Origin: Proteocatella sp051653405
GTDB taxonomy: Bacteria > Bacillota > Clostridia > Peptostreptococcales > Filifactoraceae
Reading direction: 5' to 3'
Assembly (NCBI GenBank): GCA_051653405.1
Contig: JBOFWC010000171.1
Location: 1 to 13,146 of the forward strand
DNA length: 13,146 nt
Shown: positions 6,480-13,146 of the stretch, in pieces
Layout of the letters: every line of letters starts with the position of its first letter
Position numbering within the stretch: the stretch's first letter is position 1
Translations under genes and position numbers: made by a program
The notes under the pieces: model-generated
What the model saw: only the letters and a program-made list of their open reading frames with translations
Databases searched by the model: none
Told to the model about the DNA's origin: nothing

Positions 6480-7602
6480 TTTGGATGAATTTTTTTCGCC
6501 ATTGACAGATAAACTGGTTTTTATAGAATTAGAAGACAAGCTTATTTTAGATAAATTTGGAAAGACAGAGAGTGACTTTATGGTACCTGTTTTTTCTAAG
6601 GACATAGTGAGCCTTGCGCAAGACGAGAATTCGGGAATAAAAACTATGCAGATTGCAGAAGCGATACTTTATCTTATAGGGATTGATTCTAATTTTAAAT
6701 ATAATGATCATTATATTTACTTTTTAAAAAATAATGTAGAAAAGCCAGAAAATCTGAGTTCTTATATTGCTAAGAGTAAATATGAGAATAAAAATTATAA
6801 AGATGCATTAGTTCATCTAAGAGCAGCAATGCTACTTGATGACAAGAATCTTGGACTTATATATAACTATGCACACATATGCAAAGAATATATGATTGAA
6901 GCTTCAGAAAAAGAAGTAAGAGAAGCCTTAATGAAGGAATCAGAAGAGTTTTTTGAAGCGGTTTTAGATATAGATGATGAGCATGTTTTGGCTAATTATC
7001 AACTAGCATACTTTAAATTGAATAAAGGGGATACTAAATCAGCGCTTAAGCATTTAGAAAGAGCAGCTAACAATCCCGTAGACAATGAAATAGCACAGGA
7101 GGCAAATGAACTTATTATGAAATTGAATTATGAAAGCAAGATAGAACAGGTGGAAGCACTTATAGATGAGCTTAAGCTTGAAGAAGCGTTAGATATTATA
7201 GATGATATTCCAGAAATAGAAGAGGATAAAAATCTCGAGTTTAGACTAAATTATGCGAAAGGCTTTTGTCTAAAGGCATTTTCTAATTTTGAAGAAGCTA
7301 TAGAAGCTTATGAAAAAGCGCTTATGATAGACAATACAGATACTCTACTGCTTTGTGAGCTTGGAATATGTTATGCTTATATTGGAGAATTTGCGCAATC
7401 ACTTGAGTTTTATATGTCTGCCCTTGATATAGAACCAGAAAGTGTAGAGATTATGAGTAATATATCGATTATTTACCTTAATATGAAGGATATTGAAAAT
7501 GCTAAGCTTTATGTGAAAAAAGCTATGGAAATAAATCCACTTGATGAAATAATAGATGCTACTGTAAAAGAGATACGAAAAATGGAAGAGACTATGAAGT
7601 AA
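6469..7602 (+). CDS. Tetratricopeptide repeat protein
   Basis: A 377-residue soluble helical protein with no signal peptide or membrane segment. ATG 6469 sits 5 nt after TAAGGAG (6457-6463), inside the end of the radical SAM gene (11-nt overlap), which implies translational coupling. The first 95 residues are not recognisable. TPR-like units appear at about 96-125 (YENKNYKDALVHLRAAMLLD) and 174-203, and three clear consecutive repeats at about 257-290, 291-324 and 325-358, each with the A/G-x-x-Y and A-x-x-x-Y/F-x-x-A-L pattern ending in an acidic or Pro-containing turn (DIEPE, EINPLD). Between them, about 220-250 is charged and helical. TPR proteins act as protein-binding scaffolds; the tight coupling suggests it partners the radical SAM protein, which is inference. 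Confidence 0.88.
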   Translation: MRSNLDEFFSPLTDKLVFIELEDKLILDKFGKTESDFMVPVFSKDIVSLAQDENSGIKTMQIAEAILYLIGIDSNFKYNDHYIYFLKNNVEKPENLSSYIAKSKYENKNYKDALVHLRAAMLLDDKNLGLIYNYAHICKEYMIEASEKEVREALMKESEEFFEAVLDIDDEHVLANYQLAYFKLNKGDTKSALKHLERAANNPVDNEIAQEANELIMKLNYESKIEQVEALIDELKLEEALDIIDDIPEIEEDKNLEFRLNYAKGFCLKAFSNFEEAIEAYEKALMIDNTDTLLLCELGICYAYIGEFAQSLEFYMSALDIEPESVEIMSNISIIYLNMKDIENAKLYVKKAMEINPLDEIIDATVKEIRKMEETMK

Positions 7603-7612
7603 GGAGAAGACG

Positions 7613-8047
7613 ATGAAAGAATGCGGAGTAGTTTTAGAAGTAATGGATCAAAAAGCTGTTGTGAATATAAAGCGAAGATCTGCCTGTGGACATTGTAAGT
7701 CATGCGAAATGGGAAGAAGTGATGTAAAAGAACTTAATGTAATTGCAAAAAATGAGATAGGTGCTAAAGTAGACGATAATGTAAATATAATAATGGATAC
7801 CCCAGATGTTTTGAAAGCTGCACTTATAGTCTATGTAATACCTCTTATAGCATTGGTTATCGGAGTAGCACTAGGTACATTTTTAGCAAAAAAACTTAAT
7901 TTAGAAGCTGATTTGATGGGTATTATAGTAGGGTTTGTTTTTTTAGTGCCTTCATATCTTATTGTAAGGAAAATGGATAAAAAACTAGAGGTAACTAAAA
8001 AATATGAACCTATAATAACTGAAATAGTAGGAAAAAATATTTTATAA
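7613..8047 (+). CDS. RseC/MucC-like two-TM redox protein (SoxR-reducing type)
   Basis: A 144-residue membrane protein resembling the RseC/MucC family (E. coli RseC takes part in reducing SoxR and modulates sigma-E). The cytoplasmic N-terminal part has Cys4 and a C-x2-C-x2-C cluster, Cys25, Cys28 and Cys31 (SACGHCKSC), suited to a metal or iron-sulfur centre or a dithiol relay. Two transmembrane helices follow at about 68-91 and 99-118, then a short basic and polar tail. The ATG is 6 nt after AAGGAG, and that site overlaps the TPR stop codon (TAAGGAG at 7600-7606), so translation is probably linked. A SoxR partner is not present in this window. In anaerobes such proteins may serve another electron-transfer role; the true partner is unknown. 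Confidence 0.82.
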   Translation: MKECGVVLEVMDQKAVVNIKRRSACGHCKSCEMGRSDVKELNVIAKNEIGAKVDDNVNIIMDTPDVLKAALIVYVIPLIALVIGVALGTFLAKKLNLEADLMGIIVGFVFLVPSYLIVRKMDKKLEVTKKYEPIITEIVGKNIL

Positions 8048-8065
8048 AAATATTAGGAGGGCAAA

Positions 8066-9118
8066 ATGTTAGAAGAAAAAAGAAAAGCCATAGAAACTAC
8101 CCTTGCAAAAATAGAAAAAGAGTTTGGTAAAGGCTCAGTAATGATGCTTGGCGAAAATGCAAAAATGAATTTAGAAGTAGTTTCGAGTGGTTCATTAGGA
8201 CTTGATTTAGCACTTGGAATTGGCGGATTTCCAAAAGGAAGAATTATCGAGATATATGGACCAGAGTCATCAGGTAAGACTACAGTTGCACTTCATGCAG
8301 TAGCAGAAGCTCAAAAAGCAGGAGGTGTAGCAGCTTTTATAGATGCAGAACATGCACTTGACCCAGCATATGCTAAAGCTCTAGGAGTAGATATTGAAAA
8401 TCTTATAATCTCTCAGCCAGATACTGGAGAACAGGCACTTGAGATTACAGATACCCTTGTAAGTAGTGGTATAGTTGATATTATTGTAGTGGACTCTGTA
8501 GCAGCACTTGTACCTAAGGCAGAAATAGAAGGCGAAATGGGAGATTCTCATATGGGACTTCAAGCAAGACTTATGTCTCAGGCACTTAGAAAGCTTACAA
8601 GCTCTATAAATAAGTCAAAGACTATAACTATATTTATAAATCAGCTTAGAGAAAAAATTGGAGTTATGTTTGGAAACCCAGAAACAACTACAGGTGGACG
8701 TGCTCTTAAGTTTTATGCATCAGTAAGAATGGATGTAAGAAAAATAGATACTATAAAACAAGGGGATACTCTAGTTGGTAATAGAACAAGAGTTAAAATT
8801 GTAAAAAATAAAGTAGCACCTCCATTTAAACAATGCGAATTTGATATAACTTATGGTCAAGGAATATCTAAAGTTGGAGAAATTGTAGACTTAGCAACTA
8901 ATATTGATGTAATAAAAAAATCAGGTTCTTGGTATTCTTACAATGACAGTAAACTTGGACAGGGAAGAGAAAATGTAAAAACTTATCTACTTGAAAATAA
9001 AGCTATAATGGATGAAATTGAACAAAAGGTAAGAGCTTTCTATAATCAGACGAATGAACTTGAGTTTGCAGCTCATGAAAATGAAGCTGAAAACGAAGAA
9101 TTTTCAACTGAAGAATAA
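8066..9118 (+). CDS. recA: Recombinase RecA
   Basis: ATP-dependent strand-exchange protein for homologous recombination and recombinational repair, and co-protease for LexA self-cleavage where LexA exists. All landmarks are present in 350 aa: Walker A GPESSGKT (65-72), Walker B region VDIIVVDS (137-144), loop L1 around EGEMGDSHMG (155-164), loop L2 GNPETTTGGRALKF (203-216) with the following YASVRMD, and an acidic C-terminal tail (ENEAENEEFSTEE). The start is fixed by AGGAGG (8055-8060) 5 nt upstream. It is the last gene of the amidase-recA unit, 18 nt after the RseC-like gene, and is followed by a terminator. I saw no GAAC-N4-GTTC-type SOS box in the short spacer just upstream. RecX, often next to recA, is not in this window. 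Confidence 0.99.
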   Translation: MLEEKRKAIETTLAKIEKEFGKGSVMMLGENAKMNLEVVSSGSLGLDLALGIGGFPKGRIIEIYGPESSGKTTVALHAVAEAQKAGGVAAFIDAEHALDPAYAKALGVDIENLIISQPDTGEQALEITDTLVSSGIVDIIVVDSVAALVPKAEIEGEMGDSHMGLQARLMSQALRKLTSSINKSKTITIFINQLREKIGVMFGNPETTTGGRALKFYASVRMDVRKIDTIKQGDTLVGNRTRVKIVKNKVAPPFKQCEFDITYGQGISKVGEIVDLATNIDVIKKSGSWYSYNDSKLGQGRENVKTYLLENKAIMDEIEQKVRAFYNQTNELEFAAHENEAENEEFSTEE

Positions 9119-9127
9119 ATTTATTTT

Positions 9128-9158
9128 AAAAATACAGGTTAAATTCCTGTATTTTTTT
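9128..9158 (+). terminator. Intrinsic terminator after recA
   Basis: An 11-bp stem (9128-9138 with 9146-9156; core AATACAGG/CCTGTATT) has a 7-nt loop and runs into a tract of T residues ending at 9158. It lies 10 nt after the recA stop and closes the seven-gene unit. Confidence 0.9.
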
Positions 9159-9166
9159 GCTTTTCA

Positions 9167-9195
9167 TTGACAGTTTAAGCTGTAACCATTACAAT
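9167..9195 (+). promoter_or_regulatory. Sigma-A promoter of rny
   Basis: A perfect -35 box TTGACA (9167-9172) is followed after exactly 17 nt by TACAAT (9190-9195). This is the best promoter in the window. Transcription would start near 9202, giving a leader of about 60-70 nt before rny. Confidence 0.88.
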
Positions 9196-9201
9196 ATAAA
9201 T

Positions 9202-9233
9202 ATATATTCTTATCAGAATATATGAACCTGATA
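9202..9233 (+). promoter_or_regulatory. Two mutually exclusive hairpins in the rny leader
   Basis: Hairpin A pairs ATATATTC (9202-9209) with GAATATAT (9216-9223) around a 6-nt loop. Hairpin B pairs TATCAG (9211-9216) with CTGATA (9228-9233) around an 11-nt loop. They share bases 9211-9223 and cannot form together. A starts at the predicted transcript 5' end, so it could protect or expose that end. Whether either is functional is inference; AT-rich sequence gives such repeats by chance. Confidence 0.45.
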
Positions 9234-9257
9234 GAGAAAATGAGAAAAAATTAAGAA

Positions 9258-9266
9258 AAGGAGGTG
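9258..9266 (+). promoter_or_regulatory. Very strong Shine-Dalgarno that decides the rny start
   Basis: AAGGAGGTG pairs at nine consecutive positions with the 3' end of 16S rRNA. Counting from the end of AGGAGG (9264), the next codon at normal spacing (8 nt) is ATA at 9273, in frame with rny. The GTG at 9264 lies within this site and the first ATG (9294) is 29 nt away, so neither fits. Confidence 0.7.
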
Positions 9267-10820
9267 GGTAAGATAACAACGAACAGTATTTTTATGATAG
9301 CGATAGTATTACTAGTTGCAGTTGTTTCAGTTTTAGCAGGATATCTTGTAAGAAAGAAAATCGCAGAAGGAAAACTGAATGAGGCTGAGACAGTAGTTAA
9401 ACGTATGATAGATGAAGCAGAGAAAAAAGCAGAGTCAGTCAAAAAAGAAAAGCTAGTTGAGGCGAAGGAAGAAGTTCATAAACTTAGAAGTGAAGCTGAA
9501 AAGGAATACAAAGAAAGAAGAAGCGAGCTTCAAAAATATGAGAAAAGAGTCCTTCAAAAAGAAGAAACCCTTGATAAAAAGATAGGTCAAGTTGAAGAAA
9601 AAGACAACAGATTTAATGATAAGTTTAGAAAACTTCAAGAAAAAGAAGAAGAAATATCTAAATTAGTATATGAACAAATGCATAAACTAGAGGATATTTC
9701 AAAACTTACATTAGATGAGGCTAAAAAAGAGATTTTATCCATGGCAGAAAAAGATGTCAAGCAGGAGATGGCTATAATGGTCAAAGAGCTTGAAACAAGA
9801 GCCAAAGATGAAGCTGATAAGAAAGCTAGAGAAATAGTATCTTATGCAATTCAAAGATGTGCAGCTGATCATGTTGCAGAAACTACAGTATCTGTAGTCA
9901 ATTTACCAAATGATGAGATGAAAGGAAGGATAATAGGTAGAGAGGGACGAAATATCAGAACTCTTGAAACTCTTACAGGAGTAGACTTTATTATAGATGA
10001 TACTCCAGAAGCCGTAGTACTTTCAGCATTTGATCCAATAAGAAGAGAAATTGCAAGAATTGCACTTGAAAGATTGATATCAGATGGAAGAATACACCCT
10101 TCTAGAATCGAAGAAATGGTAGAAAAAGCAAAAGTTGAAGTCGATACAATGATAAAGGAAGAGGGCGAAAAAGCATCATTTGAAACAGGTGTTTTTGGAC
10201 TTCATCCAGAACTTATAAAATTATTGGGAAGACTAAAATATAGAACTAGTTATGGACAAAACGTTCTTAAACATTCTATTGAAATATCGCATTTATGTGG
10301 AATTATGGCTACTGAAATAGGAGCAGATCCAAAACTTGCAAAAAGAGCAGGCTTACTTCATGATATAGGTAAGGCAGTGGATCACGAAATGGAAGGAACA
10401 CACGTAGAGATAGGAATGGATCTTCTTAGAAGATATAAAGAATCTAAGGATGTTATTCATGCAATGTCAACACACCATGGAGACTATGAACCTCAATCAG
10501 TAGAAGCTGTACTTGTAACAGCAGCAGATGCTATATCAGCAGCAAGACCTGGAGCTAGAGGAGAAACTCTAGAAGCTTATATTAAGAGACTTGAAAAATT
10601 AGAAGAAATTTCGAATTCATTTGAAGGCGTAGATAAATCATATGCTATTCAAGCAGGAAGAGAAGTTAGAATAATTGTTAAGCCTGAAGATATAAACGAT
10701 GAAAGCTTACCTCTTTTAGCTAGGGATATTACAAAACGAATCGAAGATGAAATGGAGTATCCTGGCCAGATAAAGGTTAATATAATAAGAGAAACTAGAG
10801 CTATTGATTACGCTAAATAG
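9264..10820 (+). CDS. rny: Ribonuclease Y
   Basis: Membrane-anchored endoribonuclease that starts mRNA decay and processing in Firmicutes. Numbering from GTG 9264 (518 aa): one transmembrane helix at about 9-28, a long charged coiled coil at about 32-190, a KH RNA-binding domain around GRIIGREGRN (221-230), and an HD metal-dependent nuclease domain with His337 (LKHS), His366-Asp367 (LLHDIGK) and Asp422 (AADA). Length and order match B. subtilis RNase Y. The C-terminus VIRETRA-type ending is conserved (NIIRETRAIDYAK). The 5' end is uncertain: an in-frame stop at 9252 blocks extension, GTG 9264 overlaps the Shine-Dalgarno, and the best-spaced codon is ATA 9273 (515 aa). Starting at ATG 9294 would shorten the polar N-terminus to nothing before the membrane helix. 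Monocistronic, with its own promoter and terminator. Confidence 0.97.
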   Translation: MGKITTNSIFMIAIVLLVAVVSVLAGYLVRKKIAEGKLNEAETVVKRMIDEAEKKAESVKKEKLVEAKEEVHKLRSEAEKEYKERRSELQKYEKRVLQKEETLDKKIGQVEEKDNRFNDKFRKLQEKEEEISKLVYEQMHKLEDISKLTLDEAKKEILSMAEKDVKQEMAIMVKELETRAKDEADKKAREIVSYAIQRCAADHVAETTVSVVNLPNDEMKGRIIGREGRNIRTLETLTGVDFIIDDTPEAVVLSAFDPIRREIARIALERLISDGRIHPSRIEEMVEKAKVEVDTMIKEEGEKASFETGVFGLHPELIKLLGRLKYRTSYGQNVLKHSIEISHLCGIMATEIGADPKLAKRAGLLHDIGKAVDHEMEGTHVEIGMDLLRRYKESKDVIHAMSTHHGDYEPQSVEAVLVTAADAISAARPGARGETLEAYIKRLEKLEEISNSFEGVDKSYAIQAGREVRIIVKPEDINDESLPLLARDITKRIEDEMEYPGQIKVNIIRETRAIDYAK

Positions 10821-10835
10821 TCAAAAAAAGCTTAC

Positions 10836-10879
10836 AAAAGAACTAATTTTAGTTTAAAACTAGAGTTAGTTCTTTTTTT
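10836..10879 (+). terminator. Long intrinsic terminator after rny
   Basis: The arms AAAAGAACTAA (10836-10846) and TTAGTTCTTTT (10866-10876) pair perfectly. Pairing continues inward through two G-U and several A-U/G-C pairs to a 3-nt loop at 10855-10857, giving a stem of about 19 bp, and the 3' arm runs into seven T residues (10873-10879). The A-rich left flank could allow some function on the opposite strand too. Confidence 0.92.
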
Positions 10880-10905
10880 GTGATAATATTATTTTTGAGT
10901 ATTAA
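10878..10905 (+). promoter_or_regulatory. Possible ligA promoter (weak)
   Basis: A promoter is expected here because ligA follows a strong terminator. The best pair I see is TTGTGA (10878-10883) and TATTAA (10900-10905), 16 nt apart, matching consensus only partly. Other AT-rich hexamers nearby could serve equally well as a -10. Confidence 0.25.
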
Positions 10906-10926
10906 TTTTTATCAAGGAGAATGAAT

Positions 10927-12942
10927 ATGAACATAAAAGATGAAATAAAAAGCTTAAGAGAAAAGCTCAACTATTATACAAACTTATATTATAAAGAAGA
11001 CACAAGTGAAATAAGTGATGCAGAATTTGATAAAATGATGCTAAGACTTGCAGAACTTGAAAGACAAAACCCTGAATTTATAGATCCAGATTCACCTACC
11101 CAAAGAGTTGGCGGAGAAGCAGCAAGTCAATTTTTGCCATATAATCACAAAACTCAAATGCTTTCACTTTCAAATGTATTTTCAAAAGAAGAACTTATTG
11201 ATTTTGAAAATAGGATAAAATCTCAAGGGATTTCTCCAGAATATGTAGTAGAATACAAAATAGATGGCCTTTCAGTTTCGCTTGAATATGATAATGGAGT
11301 TTTTGTAAAAGGGGGGACTAGAGGAAATGGACTTACAGGAGAAGATGTAACTACAAACCTTAAAACAATAAAAGATATACCACTTACAATTGCTACAAAT
11401 GAAAATATCGTGGTAAGAGGCGAAGTATATATGTCTAAGAAGCAGTTTGACAAGCTTAACAAGATACAAGAAAAAAATGGACTCAATCTATTTGCAAATC
11501 CAAGAAATGCAGCTTCAGGTTCACTTAGACAGCTTGATTCAAAGGTGACCTCAAAAAGAGGCCTTAGCATATTTATTTTTAATTTAGAATCAGAAATAAA
11601 AAATACTGATTCTCATTTTGAAATGCTTGAATATCTTTCAAAACTAGGTTTTACAGTTAGTCCAGAACATAAAAAATTATCAGATATGAATATGGTTTTT
11701 GATGAGATAGAAAGAATCTATGATGAAAAAGATAAGCTTCCATTTGAGATTGATGGAGTAGTTATAAAAGTAGATTCTATAAGTCAAAGAAGACTTTTGG
11801 GAAGCACGGCAAAAACTCCTAAATGGGCAGTGGCATACAAATTTCCAGCTGAACAAAAAGAAACAATAATAGAAGATATAGAAGTACAGGTTGGAAGAAC
11901 AGGAGCGTTAACACCTACTGCAATACTTAAACCTGTTAAAATTTCAGGAAGTACCGTTAGTAGAGCTACACTTCATAATCAAGACTATATAGATGAGAAG
12001 GATATTAGAATTGGAGATGCAGTAATAATCCAAAAAGCGGGAGAAATTATTCCTGAGGTAGTCGAAGTTGTAAAAGAAAAAAGAAGCGGAATAGAGCAGG
12101 TTTTTAGGCTTCCAGAGCTATGTCCAGAGTGTAACAGTAAGGTTTTTAGAGAAGATGGAGAAGCTGCTGTAAAATGCATAAATATTTCATGTCCAGCTAG
12201 AGTTAAACGTTCAATAATTCATTTTGTATCTAAGGGAGCAATGGATATAGATAAAATGGGAATCTCTATTGTAAATAAGCTTTATGATAATAAGGTCATA
12301 TCGAATGTGGCAGATATATATAGATTAGATGTGTCAAAACTTATGGAATTAGAAGGCTTTGCTCAAAAATCTTCAGAAAACCTTATTGAATCTATAAATA
12401 AATCAAAGGCTAATGATATAAGTAGGCTGATTTTTGGTCTAGGAATAGATTTTATAGGGGAAAAGGCTGCAAAGGTACTTTCAAAAAGATTTGACAACCT
12501 AGATCAAATAATTGAAGCAAATTACGAAGATTTAATTGAAATTCCAGACTTTGGAAAAGTTATGGCAGAAAGTATAGTTAATTTCTTCAAAAATCCAGAT
12601 AACTTAAAACTCGTAGAAGATTTAAAGCTACTTGGAGTAAATACGCAGGCTATAAGATCAGCAGAGAGCACAGATACCTTTAAAGGGCTTAAATTTGTTT
12701 TAACAGGAAGCTTAGAAAACTTTGGAAGAAAAGAAGCAGGAGAACTCATCGAACTAAGAGGAGGCTCAGTAGCTTCATCTGTAAGTAAGAATACAAGTAT
12801 AGTAGTCTCTGGAGAAGAATCCGGAAGTAAATTAAAAAAAGCACAGGATTTAGGAATAAAAATAATAGATGAAAAAACATTTAAAGCTCTGCTTGAGGTT
12901 AATCAAAAAGATGAAATAGATGAAATACTAAATTTAGTGTAA
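10927..12942 (+). CDS. ligA: NAD+-dependent DNA ligase LigA
   Basis: Seals nicks in duplex DNA during replication and repair using NAD+. I start at ATG 10927 (671 aa), 7 nt after AAGGAG (10914-10919); the ATG at 10921 is only 1 nt from that site. Domains in order: domain Ia with Tyr pairs near the N-terminus, then the NTase domain with the adenylated lysine Lys111 in EYKIDG and conserved GGTRGNGLTGEDVT, RGEVYM and NPRNAASGSLRQLD; an OB-fold with GRTGALTPTAILKPV; a zinc finger with Cys399, Cys402, Cys417 and Cys422; helix-hairpin-helix repeats (FGLGIDFIGEKAA, IPDFGKVMAESI); and a BRCT domain at about 582-658 (FVLTGSL, RGGSVASSVSKNTS). Every expected element is present and the length is typical. 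Neighbours pcrA and gatC, common beside ligA in Firmicutes, are not seen. Confidence 0.99.
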   Translation: MNIKDEIKSLREKLNYYTNLYYKEDTSEISDAEFDKMMLRLAELERQNPEFIDPDSPTQRVGGEAASQFLPYNHKTQMLSLSNVFSKEELIDFENRIKSQGISPEYVVEYKIDGLSVSLEYDNGVFVKGGTRGNGLTGEDVTTNLKTIKDIPLTIATNENIVVRGEVYMSKKQFDKLNKIQEKNGLNLFANPRNAASGSLRQLDSKVTSKRGLSIFIFNLESEIKNTDSHFEMLEYLSKLGFTVSPEHKKLSDMNMVFDEIERIYDEKDKLPFEIDGVVIKVDSISQRRLLGSTAKTPKWAVAYKFPAEQKETIIEDIEVQVGRTGALTPTAILKPVKISGSTVSRATLHNQDYIDEKDIRIGDAVIIQKAGEIIPEVVEVVKEKRSGIEQVFRLPELCPECNSKVFREDGEAAVKCINISCPARVKRSIIHFVSKGAMDIDKMGISIVNKLYDNKVISNVADIYRLDVSKLMELEGFAQKSSENLIESINKSKANDISRLIFGLGIDFIGEKAAKVLSKRFDNLDQIIEANYEDLIEIPDFGKVMAESIVNFFKNPDNLKLVEDLKLLGVNTQAIRSAESTDTFKGLKFVLTGSLENFGRKEAGELIELRGGSVASSVSKNTSIVVSGEESGSKLKKAQDLGIKIIDEKTFKALLEVNQKDEIDEILNLV

Positions 12943-12965
12943 ATAAAAAATATAAACATAAATAT

Positions 12966-12992
12966 AAATATAAACTAATAAGTTGTATATTT
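12966..12992 (+). terminator. Hairpin after ligA, weak terminator candidate
   Basis: AAATATAAACT (12966-12976) pairs with 12981-12992 (AGTT, a bulged G, then TATATTT) around a 4-nt loop. The stem is nearly all A-U and is followed by GAAATTG rather than a T tract, so it is a poor intrinsic terminator. It lies within a low-complexity run of TATAAA-like units (12950-12976). It may mark the ligA 3' end or be chance. Confidence 0.3.
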
Positions 12993-13000
12993 GAAATTGT

Positions 13001-13146
13001 AGTGACTATATTTCCCCTCATTAGGGCTTCGCCTATATACTCCATTTACGAAACTCAAAAAATCGCCTCGAAAATCGCTACGCTAAATCTCGGCTAACAA
13101 TTTTTTGCTTATTCTATGGAATTATCTAGGCTGCAGAATTCATTCG
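13001..13146. repeat. Probable edge of a dispersed intergenic repeat (truncated by window)
   Basis: Non-coding stretch with a texture unlike the rest of the window: several CG-containing words close together, a GGCTTCGCC mini-hairpin (13024-13032), AAAATCGC twice (13059-13066 and 13071-13078), CGCTA in tandem (13076-13085) and adjoining CTGCAG/GAATTC sites (13131-13141). No reading frame with a ribosome binding site covers it on either strand. I infer a repeated intergenic element or the end of one; only one partial copy is visible. Confidence 0.4.

Noticed and set aside
11223..11570. 115-codon open frame on the minus strand inside ligA
   Set aside because: It lies entirely antisense to the conserved NTase domain of ligA, lacks a ribosome site and has no recognisable motif; an antisense shadow.
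13002..13097. 31-codon frame beginning GTG in the 3' tail
   Set aside because: No ribosome binding site, very short, and embedded in the repeat-like segment; more likely an incidental open stretch in a non-coding repeat.
1..13146. Phage, defence island, CRISPR array, tRNA or rRNA
   Set aside because: No array of repeats with spacers, no clover-leaf tRNA pattern, no integrase, transposase or toxin-antitoxin type gene; all genes are assigned to core families.

Overview
The window is about 13.1 kb of AT-rich DNA carrying nine complete, same-strand protein genes plus spoVG, with short spacers, strong AGGAGG-type ribosome binding sites and Arg codons dominated by AGA. Gene content (PurR of the Bacillus type, SpoVG, RNase Y, NAD+-dependent LigA, clostridial-type radical SAM and cell wall hydrolases) points to a low-GC Gram-positive bacterium, most likely an anaerobic member of the Clostridia. 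I cannot fix genus or species from the sequence alone. Almost everything here is core housekeeping; I see no transposase, integrase, CRISPR array, tRNA or rRNA, and no convincing new multi-gene system.

Layout. (1) Positions 1-1417: promoter, purR (purine-responsive regulator) and spoVG (small nucleic-acid-binding regulator), closed by a strong intrinsic terminator at 1379-1417. The glmU-prs genes that commonly follow purR-spoVG in Firmicutes are not here. (2) Positions 1430-9158: a seven-gene transcription unit, from a TTTACA-17-TATAAT promoter to a terminator just after recA: a secreted N-acetylmuramoyl-L-alanine amidase, a fused RNase PH/RdgB protein, a secreted NlpC/P60 hydrolase, a B12-binding-fold radical SAM protein, a TPR protein translationally coupled to it, a two-TM RseC-like Cys protein, and recA. 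Spacings run from an 11-nt overlap to 42 nt, with no internal terminator seen. (3) Positions 9167-10879: rny with its own consensus promoter (TTGACA-17-TACAAT), a leader with two mutually exclusive hairpins, a near-perfect Shine-Dalgarno, no well-placed ATG/GTG/TTG start, and a long terminator hairpin. (4) Positions 10880-12942: ligA. (5) Positions 12943-13146: non-coding AT-rich tail leading into a segment of different composition that looks like the edge of a dispersed intergenic repeat and is cut by the window end.

Functionally the region mixes nucleotide and RNA quality control (PurR, RNase PH, XTP/dITP pyrophosphatase, RNase Y), DNA repair and replication (RecA, LigA) and cell envelope remodelling (amidase, NlpC/P60). 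The points most worth a second look are the apparent AUA start of rny with its switch-like leader, the RNase PH-RdgB fusion with an altered RNase PH N-terminus, an insertion in the NlpC/P60 catalytic domain, the in-frame GAATTT repeat in the radical SAM gene, and the odd 3' tail.
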